In this document: piece by piece, positions 21,118-30,384 of the stretch
Layout: every line of letters begins with the position of its first letter
Numbering within the stretch: position 1 is the stretch's first letter
Source: Symsagittifera roscoffensis
Taxonomy: Eukaryota > Xenacoelomorpha > Acoela > Convolutidae
Assembly: GCF_963678635.1 (NCBI RefSeq)
Contig: NC_087062.1
Location: 31,582,704-31,642,703, forward strand
Reading direction: 5' to 3'
Length of the DNA: 60,000 nt
The notes under the pieces: model-generated
The model's database searches: none
The model's input: only the letters and a program-made list of their open reading frames with translations
What the model was told of the DNA's origin: nothing
Position numbers and translations under genes: made by a program

Positions 21118-21987
21118 TGACAAGTGTCTGGGTGGTGGGACTTCTTTCCTCTTCGTTATGGGGACTTCTTGATTCGCCGCACCTTGTACCACCACTCAAG
21201 CTCTAGTAAAATTTTCCCAAAATCCTCTCTTAAAAGCCAAATGCTGACCCCCCTTTTTCTTATTTCTCTTTTTGGCTACCTCTATTTCAATGTTCCAAGT
21301 AACTTGAGACCAAAACCTGTGCGCAGGTATCTTGTGATCACCTGTTCGTACAAAATTTTAACCCAAATCCTCACCAAAATGCAACAAAAATCTAAGCAAG
21401 AAAAAGTAATAAAAACAGAAAGATGAGCCCACCTAAAATTCAAAGGTGACTAATGTCTACCTTCTATCGAAAAAAAATGTCTTGTACCTAATTGCCACGC
21501 GTTTCCTTCCCCCCTGCTAGCGATCTTATGGGGTATCACAAAAACTGTCTATGTCCGTTCCCCCGTACCGATCCGACCAGGGTACCTTCCTTAACTCGAG
21601 TTCAAATTTCGATATCCAACTAATATTACCAACGCGTGTTAATTTCTAATGTAACTAAGTCAACGATGTCGACTAATTAGTTACTCTAATTTCCCCCTTT
21701 TTACAATTTACAACCGCTAACCTCTAACTTAACCAGCCCCCCTACTAACCTCCCCCCTTTTTAGCCCCCCTTCTTAAGCCTAAAATTACCTTAAGCGCCG
21801 GGTGCTAAACCTCTCAAGAGAAAACCGTAGACCTGTCTCCAGGCCTGCTCAAGTAAAAACGTTCCTCAAAACCGGGGGATGTCGCTTATCCTATTTTACA
21901 CTTATCTCCTATAATGTAATGTGGATTTTAACGATACCCGTTCTGCCCAACTTGAGAACTCGAGAATTGCCAAATCCTTCTTGGCTG

Positions 21988-22181
21988 CTTTCCCACTCGA
22001 CTGGTCACCTGTTCCAGTCCAGTCTCCTATTGGTTCAGCTCAAGTGTCCCTGAACCACTTTCCCACTCGGCTGGTCACCTCTTCCAGTCAAGTCTCCTAT
22101 TGGTTCAGCTCAAGTGTCCCTGAACCACTTTCCCACTCGGCTGGTCACCTCTTCCAGTCAAGTCTCCTATTGGTCCAGCTA
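21988..22181. repeat. 70-bp repeat, three copies (block C leader)
   Basis: Same three-unit array as in blocks A and B, each unit holding an inverted CCAAT box. Confidence 0.85.
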
Positions 22182-22655
22182 AGTTCCAAGCTATCTGAAA
22201 ACCCTTGACAACGCCCCACACTCGGGCACTTTATTCAGTTTACTGGTTTAAATTGCTAGGTTGATCGAAACGATCGAACTTGTAAAACAGTATGGGTATA
22301 CTATTTAATTAATATAAAGGTTTGATCCAACTAATCTGGTGTCAAAGTCACTGTCTTTTTTCGTTTTATGGTTTTTGTTCCTTTTTCTATTCTTTTTTGG
22401 TTTTTGTTTTGCTTTTTATCTTTTTGCTCGTGTTTTTGTCCCCCTAGTTGCCCCCCTTTACTCGGTTAGCTAAGCCTCGTTCGGAGAGCGTACCAGGAAA
22501 TTTTCTCGAGTTTTCTTAAAAAGCTATCACGGTACAACCGGAAGGTTTGCACGTTCCTGTCGAACCGTACCGCCGGTACTCTAGAATGGGCATTCAGCCC
22601 GAAGCTGTCTCAAGTGGGTTCGACTCCGTAGTCTTGATGTCGTAAACACCCAGGA

Positions 22656-22702
22656 GCGCCATAAAAACACTATTCCGTGTTTGGGCGCCATAAAAACACT
22701 AT
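22656..22702. repeat. 18-bp direct repeat flanking the primer-site core
   Basis: gcgccataaaaacactat occurs at 22656-22673 and 22685-22702, separated by 11 bp. The right copy overlaps the 3' end of the primer-site match and the LTR-side spacer, so a piece of the primer site plus flank has been duplicated on the leader side. Confidence 0.85.
22673..22690 (-). promoter_or_regulatory. primer binding site, tRNA-Lys type
   Basis: The + strand reads ttccgtgtttgggcgcca and ends in CCA as a tRNA 3' end does. From established knowledge, the tRNA-Lys3 3' end is GTCCCTGTTCGGGCGCCA, which agrees at 15 of 18 positions. In element orientation the site begins TGGCGCCC. It would prime minus-strand cDNA synthesis. 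Only this copy exists in the window; blocks A and B lack it. Confidence 0.7.
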
Positions 22703-22989
22703 GTAACATTCGTCTACTGCAGTCACACATGAGGCTTAAGGAAAATAGGCCCTATAACCACTGGCTCAAGGGTCAGGGACACCATCTCTTGTGTTTTTCT
22801 ACCTCAAGAACGGTCGGAGCCAGTTCGGTTCGTTTGTGACATGAGACTACGACCCGTTACAGCTTAAAAGCTACTACTAAAATATCCCCCCACTCTAGAA
22901 TTAGAAACGTCCCCATACTTAGGTCTCTAGATACCCAAAATACATGAACGCCGTTAAAAACCGGGTTGGAACAATCCGTTAAGTTACTT

Positions 22990-22995
22990 TTTATT
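22990..22995 (-). promoter_or_regulatory. candidate polyadenylation signal in LTR
   Basis: Minus strand AATAAA downstream of the TATA-like box, as expected for the R region of an LTR. Confidence 0.35.
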
Positions 22996-23060
22996 AGACA
23001 GTGGAACTTTGATCCATTTCAGATGGATCAACCTAAAACTCGCCTTACCTCAACATAACA

Positions 23061-23070
23061 ATTATAAAAC
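23061..23070 (-). promoter_or_regulatory. candidate TATA box in LTR
   Basis: Minus strand GTTTTATAAT, lying about 320 bp from the outer LTR end and about 70 bp before a polyadenylation hexamer. The position fits a U3 promoter. Confidence 0.35.
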
Positions 23071-23389
23071 ACACTCTAGGAATTTAAATTAAGTACTCAC
23101 ATTGTAGCACGCTCAAGAACCAGGAAGTAAATAAGTCGGTAAGCAACTCAAGAATTAATAAAGTAACTAAAATGAGTTTAATGTTAGTCAGTTTTAATAA
23201 CAAGAACAAGTTTTTACTCTAGACTGTAAGTTCTCGTGAACCATTGGGACACTCTAGCTGTCCACCTTTCCACCGAAGGTTCACTCTGGTCCAGTCAATA
23301 ATAGTACTCCAATCACAACAATCCAGTTCGTGGGAATGCTCTCGTCTCTGTTTTAGATGGGACAGCTCTACTCTTGTTCTATTGTGACA

Positions 23390-23939
23390 GAAATTGCGAA
23401 TAGCAATTTCCCACTGTTTTATTTAGTAACTTTCCCGCGATTGTTACTCGATCGTTCTGACTTCTCTTTTCTGATTTTCAGTTATCGCGAGAAAATCGTG
23501 CATGACAGGTTCCATTCGAAATTTTGAAAAATTAAATTTCACTCCAAAATCAAGTGTTTTTTGCTTCTCTCAAGGTCAAACTTCCGAATATGACCGACTG
23601 GCACAATTACATGCAAAGTTAATGTGGTTGCCAAGTTTGATATATTCCCAATTATTACCTGCAAAATTGTGTCTATTTGTATTTGATGCCATTATCGCTG
23701 CATCGCATTGGCAATTTATTAATCTATGTTGGTAGTGTTAAGAATTCGTCAAGGGCTCGTAGTGCAGATACGATGACAGGGTTCTCCTAATCTCCTGGCC
23801 GTAGTATTCAATCCGCCACAGATAAATTCTTTTTTTTCAAGGCTGATTTTAACTTTTCTTAAAATTATTTCATTATATTAGAGCAGCTTTTTTGTCGTTT
23901 TCTTGCTTCTTGCTTGCGTTTGCTGTCATAAATTCACCG
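23390..23939. other. unassigned stretch between LTR and Penelope-like fragment
   Basis: It contains a short palindrome, gaaattgc-gaata-gcaatttc, at the LTR edge (23390-23410). Beyond that I see AT-rich DNA without a convincing coding region. A 77-codon open frame at 23502 shows no recognisable similarity. Confidence 0.5.
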
Positions 23940-24248
23940 TTCCCTTCAGAGCTGAAGAGTCATGTCGTGAACCAAATAGACTGTCCTTGCTGTAACGCCA
24001 GCTATGTTGGCCAAACCTGCCGCCATCTACCGACACGACTCGGAGAACACAGGGAACCTTTAGCGCGGGTTGGGAGCCATTTCATCGAATGTGGTCTTGC
24101 CCCTACAGACATTGACGCCAAGATAGTTGATTCCGCTAACGACAAGTGGAAGCTGTTGACGTTAGAAGCTCTGCATATTGCGATGAAGAACCCCCAGCTG
24201 AATGCCAGAGACGAGTACCGCCATCGCGAACTCACGTTGCGGCTGTAG
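23940..24248 (+). pseudogene. Penelope-like element GIY-YIG endonuclease fragment
   Basis: About 100 residues from the end of the open frame read as the C-terminal GIY-YIG nuclease domain typical of Penelope-like retroelements. The visible signs are a Cys-rich lead-in (DCPCCNASYVGQT), then RHLPTRLGEH, a Phe-Ile segment, a Glu-containing helix (LLTLEALHIA) and the ending LNARDEYRHRELTLRL before TAG. In the family this domain nicks DNA at the insertion site. No Penelope RT is visible upstream, where the LTR element lies instead, so this is a 5'-truncated copy. No host function is suggested. Confidence 0.75.
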
Positions 24249-24702
24249 CTGCGCGCCTTATTTCTTTGTTTCGGTTTCTCCGACGAGAAATATCTGTTCT
24301 CTCATTTTGTCCTCCTTGTTTCGTTTATTTTTCTTTGCTCTGTTTACAAAGCCAACTTACTTCAGAGTTAATGCTGATGATGTGATAATGACCAAAGTAC
24401 ATTGATTGTTTTCCTTCCAACTGCGTTGGCTGTGTCAAGATGACTTCAAAAGTACTGAGTCAGATTTTTTGAACGAGCGTGTTGCTTGGCGAAACATGAG
24501 CTGTCTAGCACTTTACATCGAATTTTTAAAGAAGTTGGAAGGCTTCCGGCGTATGACATTTATGATTTTGCTGCTGAAGCTTTTCAAGTACTGAAAAATT
24601 GGAGCGTTTCTTTGGCTAATGAAATTACTGGAAGAACATCCCTTGAATGCTTGTATAATATTCCTAAATGATTTAATTGTTATGATTACCCCTGGTTATT
24701 AT
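24249..24702 (+). other. unassigned; small open frame of unknown nature
   Basis: The first part is probably the 3' tail of the Penelope-like copy. From about 24453 a frame is open to the TGA (or TAA-like) end near 24671, including the segment LPAYDIYDFAAEAFQVLKNW. I do not recognise it. It could be a decayed exon or chance. There is no clear splice acceptor or promoter. Confidence 0.25.
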
Positions 24703-25225
24703 TGTTCCGACTTTCGATACGAAAGTGACGGAGTATTTGTGCTCGGGGTGGGTTTTTTTCTTCAGACAAATTTCGACTTTTTAACTAGACATTTTTGACG
24801 GAATTTTTTTTATATCATTCAAAAGGTATTGTTGTCTTGAGCTCAAATTTGAAAAGATATTTCACCTGTGATCATTTTTTGTAAAGTTATGAGGGTTTAA
24901 AGATTGCCATTTTGGTCAATTTGGGACAATTAACGCGCGATATATTTCGCGCTGTTAACGCGTAAGCGGAGATTTAATCCGTCTTTTAAATCGTTCCACA
25001 TTGGTTGAAAGAAGCTTATTTGCCATAATTGTTTTGTTACAATGAGCAAAATCTATTCTTTTAAATTTAATATGGCGTGTGGGGGGCTGATTTCATAAAA
25101 AAATTTCAAATTTTAGAAAAAAATTTTTTCATTTTTTTTTATTGTATTTAATTTTTTTGTTACTACTGCTCGATAAAACTGAAAAGGCAGTCGGAACATT
25201 CAGGGCTTTGCCCTGATGCGAGCAG
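24703..25225 (+). mobile_element. Helentron-like non-autonomous element (H1)
   Basis: It starts with TGTTCCGACT (24703) and ends with the inverted match aGTCGGAACA (25189-25198). Two bases later comes a perfect hairpin, CAGGGC-ttt-GCCCTG (25201-25215). A 5'-terminal repeat, an inward-placed inverted partner and a 3' hairpin is the arrangement described for Helentron-associated elements (DINE-1 type). The interior is AT-rich and non-coding. Two longer relatives and one fragment lie at 42623, 58773 and 30185. Confidence 0.55.
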
Positions 25226-25629
25226 TCTTGTTACGTTTGCAATCTATTCAATATATTTCTCGGCTAAATAAAAATAAGGTTAAATTATTTTGTCTGGCGA
25301 AACCTAAGTCTGTTGTATTAGTAGAGCCATAAATCTGAAGTAAGACTATAGTTAAACTTGAACTCAGACGGTAGTCATTGAAAGACTAATGGCTCACATT
25401 CTTGGCAAAGATTTTGAGCAAACATCAGAGTAGCTTTAAACTTCGGGTCTTGCGAAACAGTTTTTATTTATTCGTTATAGTAAGATTGGCAAGTGCCCAC
25501 TTGTGATCCGCGAAATACTATGTTTGTCTTCACGTGAACACATTTCACCATATCTCGAGAACTCCCACGAATGTTCATTGACAGAAGTCAGTTTTAGGCA
25601 AATGTAGTCTTAGCGTAGTATAAGAGCAG
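25226..25629. other. intergenic, nothing recognised
   Basis: AT-rich sequence upstream of the PDZ gene. No coding region, structured RNA or repeat was recognised here. Confidence 0.5.
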
Positions 25630-25637
25630 TATAAAAG
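25630..25637 (+). promoter_or_regulatory. candidate TATA box of the PDZ gene
   Basis: TATAAAAG lies 246 bp upstream of the proposed start codon at 25883. A transcript starting about 30 bp downstream would begin near 25660. An ATG at 25646-25648 lies before that point and so may not be in the leader. Confidence 0.35.
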
Positions 25638-25882
25638 TGACCGTCATGTTTAATCTGGCGCGACGTTATTGTGTTTCTCTACTATTAATATATGAGCAAG
25701 CTTATGCAAATACGATCGCACCGAGATTTTAGAATAGTAAGTTTAATTTTAGATTTTCTCTCGTGAAAGTGCATCTGGCGCCATAAGTTGAGTGAACGTT
25801 TTGACCATTAGATTGTTCTGTAATTCAAAATTCAGTCGAGCTAAATCTTTAAAAAGAACTTGCGATTTTTGACTCGTTAATA

Positions 25883-26731
25883 ATGTCCGTCATTCCGGAA
25901 AATTTTTCACACGAAATGATCATGGATTCCAAATTCGAAACTATTAAACCGCCAAATTATAAATTTTCAAATACATCCACTTGGAGCAGGAGTTCTCTGA
26001 GAAGAAACAAGACCCCTAGGAATTCACTGCGGCGCAGTATGTCGTCGGATGATTGTATCTGCTTCATTTGCAATGAAATTGAAATTGCTACTCAACTTGA
26101 TCTGAAGGTAACTCGCTGGTTTTTTTTTAAATCAACTGTTTTGGTTTTTGATGATTATCTGATACCTTTCTCAGTTTAGAATGAGTTTGATCTACAAGTC
26201 TTACTTGCCTAATGTTTATTTCTCAGCTTCTAAGAAGCGATTAGTATTAATGGCTTTCTGGATACTGTAACTTGCACTTCTTAATGTTTAAAATTCTTTT
26301 CCAGATTGAATGTGACTTCGTCGGTTTCGGTATGGTGTTGTCCGAAAGTGACCCACCAGTTGTCAAGTTTGTCTCACCAGAGGGGCCAGCTGTTGCAGCT
26401 GGATTGAAGGTAACTTACTCGTTCTGAACTAACATAGAGTAACCTGAGTTTCTCAGCTGCAAAAAATATATGAACCGGACGTTTTGAGTTCAGATTAAAT
26501 TTATAGTTAAGAGTAATAGTTGAGACAGTGGAAAATTTATGAAGACTATGCGTTGAGTTTTGTTTTTAGACTCAAGATTGTATTTTGAGCCTGAATGGAA
26601 CCAGTACCTCAACAATGGACTTCGAAGACATTAAGGCAATATTTCTGACCTCACGTCGAGATTTCCTCACTGGTCGAGACTCCTCCATACGACTGACGGT
26701 CGAGAGACGCCAAATGCAGCAAGAATACTGA
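25883..26731 (+). CDS. small PDZ-domain protein (3 exons, ~163 aa)
   Basis: Exons are 25883-26107, 26305-26409 and 26570-26731. All junctions are phase 0 with GT-AG borders, giving 75 + 35 + 53 residues. The first exon encodes a basic, Ser-rich N-terminus (SSLRRNKTPRNSLRRS) followed by DDCICFICNE. Exons 2 and 3 together form one PDZ domain: a carboxylate-binding-loop-like GFGMVL, then VVKFVSPEGPAVAAGLK, DCILSLNG and a final strand SIRLTVERR. PDZ domains bind C-terminal peptides of partner proteins and usually act as membrane or signalling scaffolds. The domain runs almost to the stop, so the protein is an N-terminal tail plus one PDZ domain. I cannot assign orthology. The start is the first ATG in the frame, and an additional 5' exon cannot be excluded. 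Confidence 0.75.
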
Positions 26732-26816
26732 TTAATCGCGAGATTGCTGCAATATCAAAATAGTGCTAATACTGATTGAGAATCGATGTCAATTTTCTAT
26801 TTGAGTAGATTTAGTA

Positions 26817-26822
26817 ATTAAA
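26817..26822 (+). terminator. candidate polyadenylation signal (ATTAAA) of PDZ gene
   Basis: The common variant hexamer ATTAAA lies about 86 bp after the stop codon. It is the nearest candidate I see. Confidence 0.3.
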
Positions 26823-28109
26823 TTTACATTTCGCATTTACCTTTTTTTACTTTTTTCTAGAAAGTTATTCAGTCAAGTGTGTGCTATACTATTCATTTTT
26901 ATTTTTCTATAAAATTTCTATTTCTACAAATAGTTAATAAGGCAAGTCTGAAAAATTAATTAATCCTTTTGTAGTTCCACTGTGTTGATGATTGATTTAG
27001 GAACCCAAGTCAATCGATCTAAATTGGCATAAAGTCGTGAAAATGCAATGATCAATTTTTCCAAGCAAAATCAAAAAGTTTCTTTATTCATAATTAAGTG
27101 TATTTTAACTTTGATGAAATGTCGGGCGTCACTTGTTAAAAAAGAAAGACGCTAAAAACAGATGCAGGAACTTTTGGCTAGTCTATCCATAAAAAGCTGC
27201 TTTTCTTGAAGTCTACCTTTAATTTTCTTTCGCATTTTAAAGGCAATCTATCTTTGTTCTCTTCACGCGCAAGGACCTTGAACTGGTTCTTTACTACAGC
27301 TAATTTCATGGGAGTTCTAGTCATACTGTGCACTACTGCCCGAGTTCAATTAAACAGAGCACAAATATAAAAGTGAACTCAAACGACTGACGACCAATTA
27401 CAGCATGACAAGTTTGTGACCCGGTCACTGAAATTCGACCTTAACATTGTCAAGCTGATTAAGTTGAATTGATTAAAAGTTCCCAAGGCGTACTCCTTGT
27501 ATTCAGCTGTCATCAGATATCAGCCCTTGTTTAAAATTTATATCCTTGTAAATAATGAAATAAAATATTAATTGAATGGTAAACTCAGGATTGAGTTATG
27601 TAATGAAACCAGCATTTTAATTCAATCGATTCTAGAAAAAGGCGTAGCTAATTTAATTATACCTTGAAATTGTTCTAGTAATAACAACAAAAAACCGAGT
27701 TTCTCGTGAGAATTTAAGAATGTTCTTGAAAAAATGGCAATAGCCAATGGATTTTGCGTAATATTATCACAACCAATGGACATGAAACGTAGTTTTAACT
27801 TTACTGGCAAAAAAACTCGTTTTAATTCAGTTGACATACTCGAGTTCTTTGACTGGTCTTCGAAAAATGTAGACTTTATTTCTTAGATCGGCAATTTCGA
27901 AGTTTCCGAACTCTGCCCCAGGATCACCAAGTTTGGCAAAATTATAGACTTTTTGACTTGGTAAGCCAGAAATGGTTTTTCTAAAAAAGTGCCGAAGGAA
28001 GGACCCTTAAGAAAATCAATGAAACCGGAATTGAGGGGTAGAGCGCAGTAAAATGCAGTGAAAATACCCCTTTTCGCTAAGTTTCTCTGCGTGGCAAGTA
28101 AATTTATGA
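26823..28109. other. intergenic, nothing recognised
   Basis: AT-rich non-coding sequence. Short open frames on both strands have no recognisable similarity or codon structure. Confidence 0.5.
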
Positions 28110-28900
28110 AAAAATGCCGTTTATTGGATTCATTTTCAGAGACTACCATGCCTTATTTAAGATTAAGACTTCAATGGCAAAATCAGGTAGTGGGGATTTC
28201 TTCTACCTAAGCCACTACATCCTAATTTTAATATAAAAAATTTCTGGCCTCAAAAAGGCCATTTTTTGACAGTTCGGTCATTTTTTTCTGAAGTTTTTCC
28301 AATTTTTCTCAAAAACAACCCTCTCATATTTTGAAATAAAGGTTCACGCGAAAGAACAGGTTTTGGTAATTCTACCGGCGTGAGCGGCTACGCGCCCATT
28401 TTTGTATAAAATATCTTTATTTCTCAGAAAATTCAAATTGATATTTATTTGGAAATTTTGTTACATTTATCGAAAACTGCCCTTTTAAATCTGATATCAA
28501 AAGTTAAGTCGAAAAAAGGGTTTTGACAATTCTCACTGCATTGGCGAATTGGAATTTTTTGTAAGAAAAAACTTATTGCCTCGGGAAAAGTCAAATTTTT
28601 GAAATTAAGACTATTTTTTACGAAATTTTTGACTGTTTTCAAAAATTACCCTTCCAATTAAATAATAATGGTTCATTTGGAATAACAGATTTTGGAATTC
28701 TATGCTGGATAAGCTGGTATGCCCTTCTTTAAAAAGCAAAAAGAGATACCCTTCGGCAAAGTTAAGGTTGTTTGTTTTTGGGACCGTTTTTGGAAGCTGT
28801 TTGACTTCTGACTTTTCTCAAAAACTACCCTGCCAAATCTGAGATTGAGTGTTCAGTCGAAGAAACAGGTGGCGAGAATTATCGTGCATAATCTATTGTT
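28110..28900. repeat. degenerate tandem array, period ~160-180 bp
   Basis: Diverged units are anchored by a tcaaaaactaccctgcc-like core near 28139, 28311, 28471, 28641 and 28820, each followed by a gttca...ga..acaggttttg-like segment. Spacing is 172, 160, 170 and 179 bp. The array ends just before a hairpin-tag repeat at 28931. It is old, with much divergence between units. Confidence 0.55.
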
Positions 28901-28930
28901 TTTTCGACCTCGCGGCCTTTTGTTTTTGTA

Positions 28931-28960
28931 TCGCAAGTGGTGCGAAGCTCAGACTCAGTG
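28931..28960 (+). repeat. hairpin-tag repeat (R family), copy 1
   Basis: tcgcaagtggtgcgaagctc matches a roughly 35-bp motif that recurs in the same orientation at 37664, 38231, 38424, 48726, 50869, 51847 and 56562. In the best copies it forms a GCGAAGC/GCTTCGC-type hairpin. Confidence 0.5.
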
Positions 28961-29823
28961 CAAAAATAGTACCAAAGGGGAGTTCAGTCTCAGGGCAAAA
29001 ATCTGCTGTCTGGGAGGGAGGGTGTTAGGTCCAGTGCAGGTCCCCCTTAAATTCGCTACTGTTTCTAAATGTTAAATGTGCGATATGAATTTTGCTCAGA
29101 AATCTCTGAGGTGCACTAGACTATTCGTTCCTTCAAAATTATTCTTGAATCGCTAATTCTTGAATCAAATGTTATCCAACTTATTTGGTTAACTTGAAAT
29201 TTAGCACCCCACTTTATAGTATGATGCGTCATTATCGTTATATGTTTTACAGGCAGTTAGACATTTCATTACCCTGTATTTAATCAGATCTCCAAATTTG
29301 ATTCTTCTAGAATTGGCCAATATTTGTAACATTTTATCTTTGATAATTTATGTCGCAATACTTTCAACAGCCTAAAACTTGGTTGATCATGTGGTCAACA
29401 TCGAAAGTACTTTCCAATTTAGTTCTATTTTTCTAGGTACGTTTTTAATGGTTCGTAACGTCAATTTTTTTTTACTAAGAGGTGCTGTATTTTAAAAATA
29501 ACTTTGTGTAACTTTTGAACAAAAATGTTATTACACAAAACTGTCGCATCAGCTCGGCTATTTTTGAGTTGTTGGTGGTGCAATATCTAAAAATAGTGGA
29601 CTGAAGCATCAAAATTTCGAATCAATCAGCGAGACACAGTAGTACATAGCACTGAATTTAATAAACTGCTTGCTGTAAATATTAAGAATATAAAAACCAG
29701 TCAATGAAGGATCTGTATGTGGTACACCTACGAATTGTATTAAATTTTATTTTCAAAGAGTGGTGATTGAATTTAGACTTCAGTTTTTAATTTGACAGCA
29801 GTGATGGATGAATTTCTTGGGTT
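28961..29823. other. intergenic, nothing recognised
   Basis: AT-rich non-coding sequence without a supported gene or repeat. Confidence 0.45.
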
Positions 29824-30060
29824 CAGGCGCGGATCTAGTATTTTCTCGAGAGCAGTGGGTGTCGCCCTTTTTGCCCTATTGACTTTCTGAGCTCTCCCTG
29901 CAAACTGTAAAGACTGCGCCACATTCCAATGTATAAAAAACTATCCAATGAATAAAAAATTAAAAAAAAAGGAAAACAAGCCAAAAATGCCGGCCAAAAA
30001 TACAAAAAAATGCGTTTGGCGTGGCGCGACCTCCCATTCAAAACGATAGCAATGGTATAT
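29824..30060 (-). mobile_element. truncated or decayed hAT-type MITE
   Basis: It starts with CAGGCGCGGATCTAGTATTT followed by TCTCGAG. This matches the inverted right end of the intact MITE at 39834-40105, so the copy lies in opposite orientation. The far terminus is not recognisable; the sequence runs toward a long G tract. No target duplication can be assigned. Confidence 0.45.
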
Positions 30061-30091
30061 TTTGGCGCAGTAGAGGGTTAAGGGAGGGGGT

Positions 30092-30114
30092 GGGGGGGGG
30101 GGGGGGGGGGGGGG
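30092..30114. repeat. homopolymer G tract (~23 bp)
   Basis: A run of about 23 G residues follows G-rich flanks (gggagggggt). Its length is unreliable in most sequencing technologies. Confidence 0.9.
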
Positions 30115-30184
30115 TCACGGCTCAAACAACCCACTTTTTCGGTAATTTTCATATCGTGAATTACAAAGTAAAATGAATAAAAAG

Positions 30185-30340
30185 CCGGTTACTGTGTAAG
30201 TAGCACAGAATGTTCCGATCATAGTCTTAAAAAACACGCAAACTTTTTCTTTCTGCATGGTGTGATAAAAGCATCTGAACCAAAAGTTTCAATTTATTCG
30301 ACAGTCATAGTAAAAAAGACAACATGGACAACAGTTTTCG
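30185..30340 (-). mobile_element. Helentron-like element fragment (H4), 3' end
   Basis: Read on the minus strand, this matches the 3' end of the element at 58773-59390. The hairpin CTGTGC-tactt-acACAG type and the inward repeat GATCGGAACA (30211-30220 on + as tgttccgatc) are present. The upstream segments ttactatgactgtcga and cttttatcacacc are shared. The 5' half is missing. Confidence 0.55.
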
Positions 30341-30384
30341 AAGACAAAATTGGCTATGTCTCGGATAAGACCCGCTGGCGATAT

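Larger units (their letters stand above)
20143..22657 (-). other. retrotransposon leader, block C (LTR-proximal)
   Basis: Third copy of the leader, with a contracted minisatellite, two extra A residues in the A-tract near 20222, and isolated substitutions. Unlike blocks A and B it continues past acccaggagc into the primer binding site and LTR, which shows the original order of the element. Confidence 0.8.
1..23389 (-). mobile_element. Ty3/gypsy-type LTR retrotransposon with internally triplicated leader-gag-protease block (3' end off window)
   Basis: Reading the minus strand, the order is probable LTR, primer binding site, long leader, gag with two CCHC knuckles, aspartic protease, RT, RNase H and integrase. 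This domain order is that of Ty3/gypsy (Metaviridae-type) elements. The leader-to-early-RT block occurs three times head to tail (C 16266-22657, B 10033-16243, A 3448-10010), and both joins carry the same 22-bp insertion. No LTR or primer site lies between the blocks, so this is one element with an internal tandem triplication rather than three insertions. Blocks differ by few substitutions, which implies recent amplification. Only block A continues into the rest of pol. The 3' LTR would lie left of position 1. An assembly artefact around identical repeats cannot be excluded from the sequence alone. Confidence 0.85.
22702..23389 (-). mobile_element. probable 5' LTR of the gypsy-type element
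   Basis: The region next to the primer site begins TGTAAC and a plausible outer end reads GTGACA, giving a TG...CA-bounded block of 688 bp. In minus orientation it holds a TATA-like GTTTTATAAT (23061-23070) and, about 70 bp further, AATAAA (22990-22995), as in a U3-R-U5 layout. The outer boundary is a guess because the other LTR is outside the window. An 11-bp spacer to the primer site is longer than usual, so the LTR may instead extend to 22691. Confidence 0.5.

Noticed and set aside
25646-25735. Upstream 29-codon frame ahead of the PDZ gene
   Set aside because: Its ATG lies before the expected transcription start, so it is probably not in the mRNA.
30092-30114. G tract as a G-quadruplex regulatory site
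   Set aside because: A homopolymer next to a decayed MITE; its length may be a sequencing artefact and nothing ties it to a gene.
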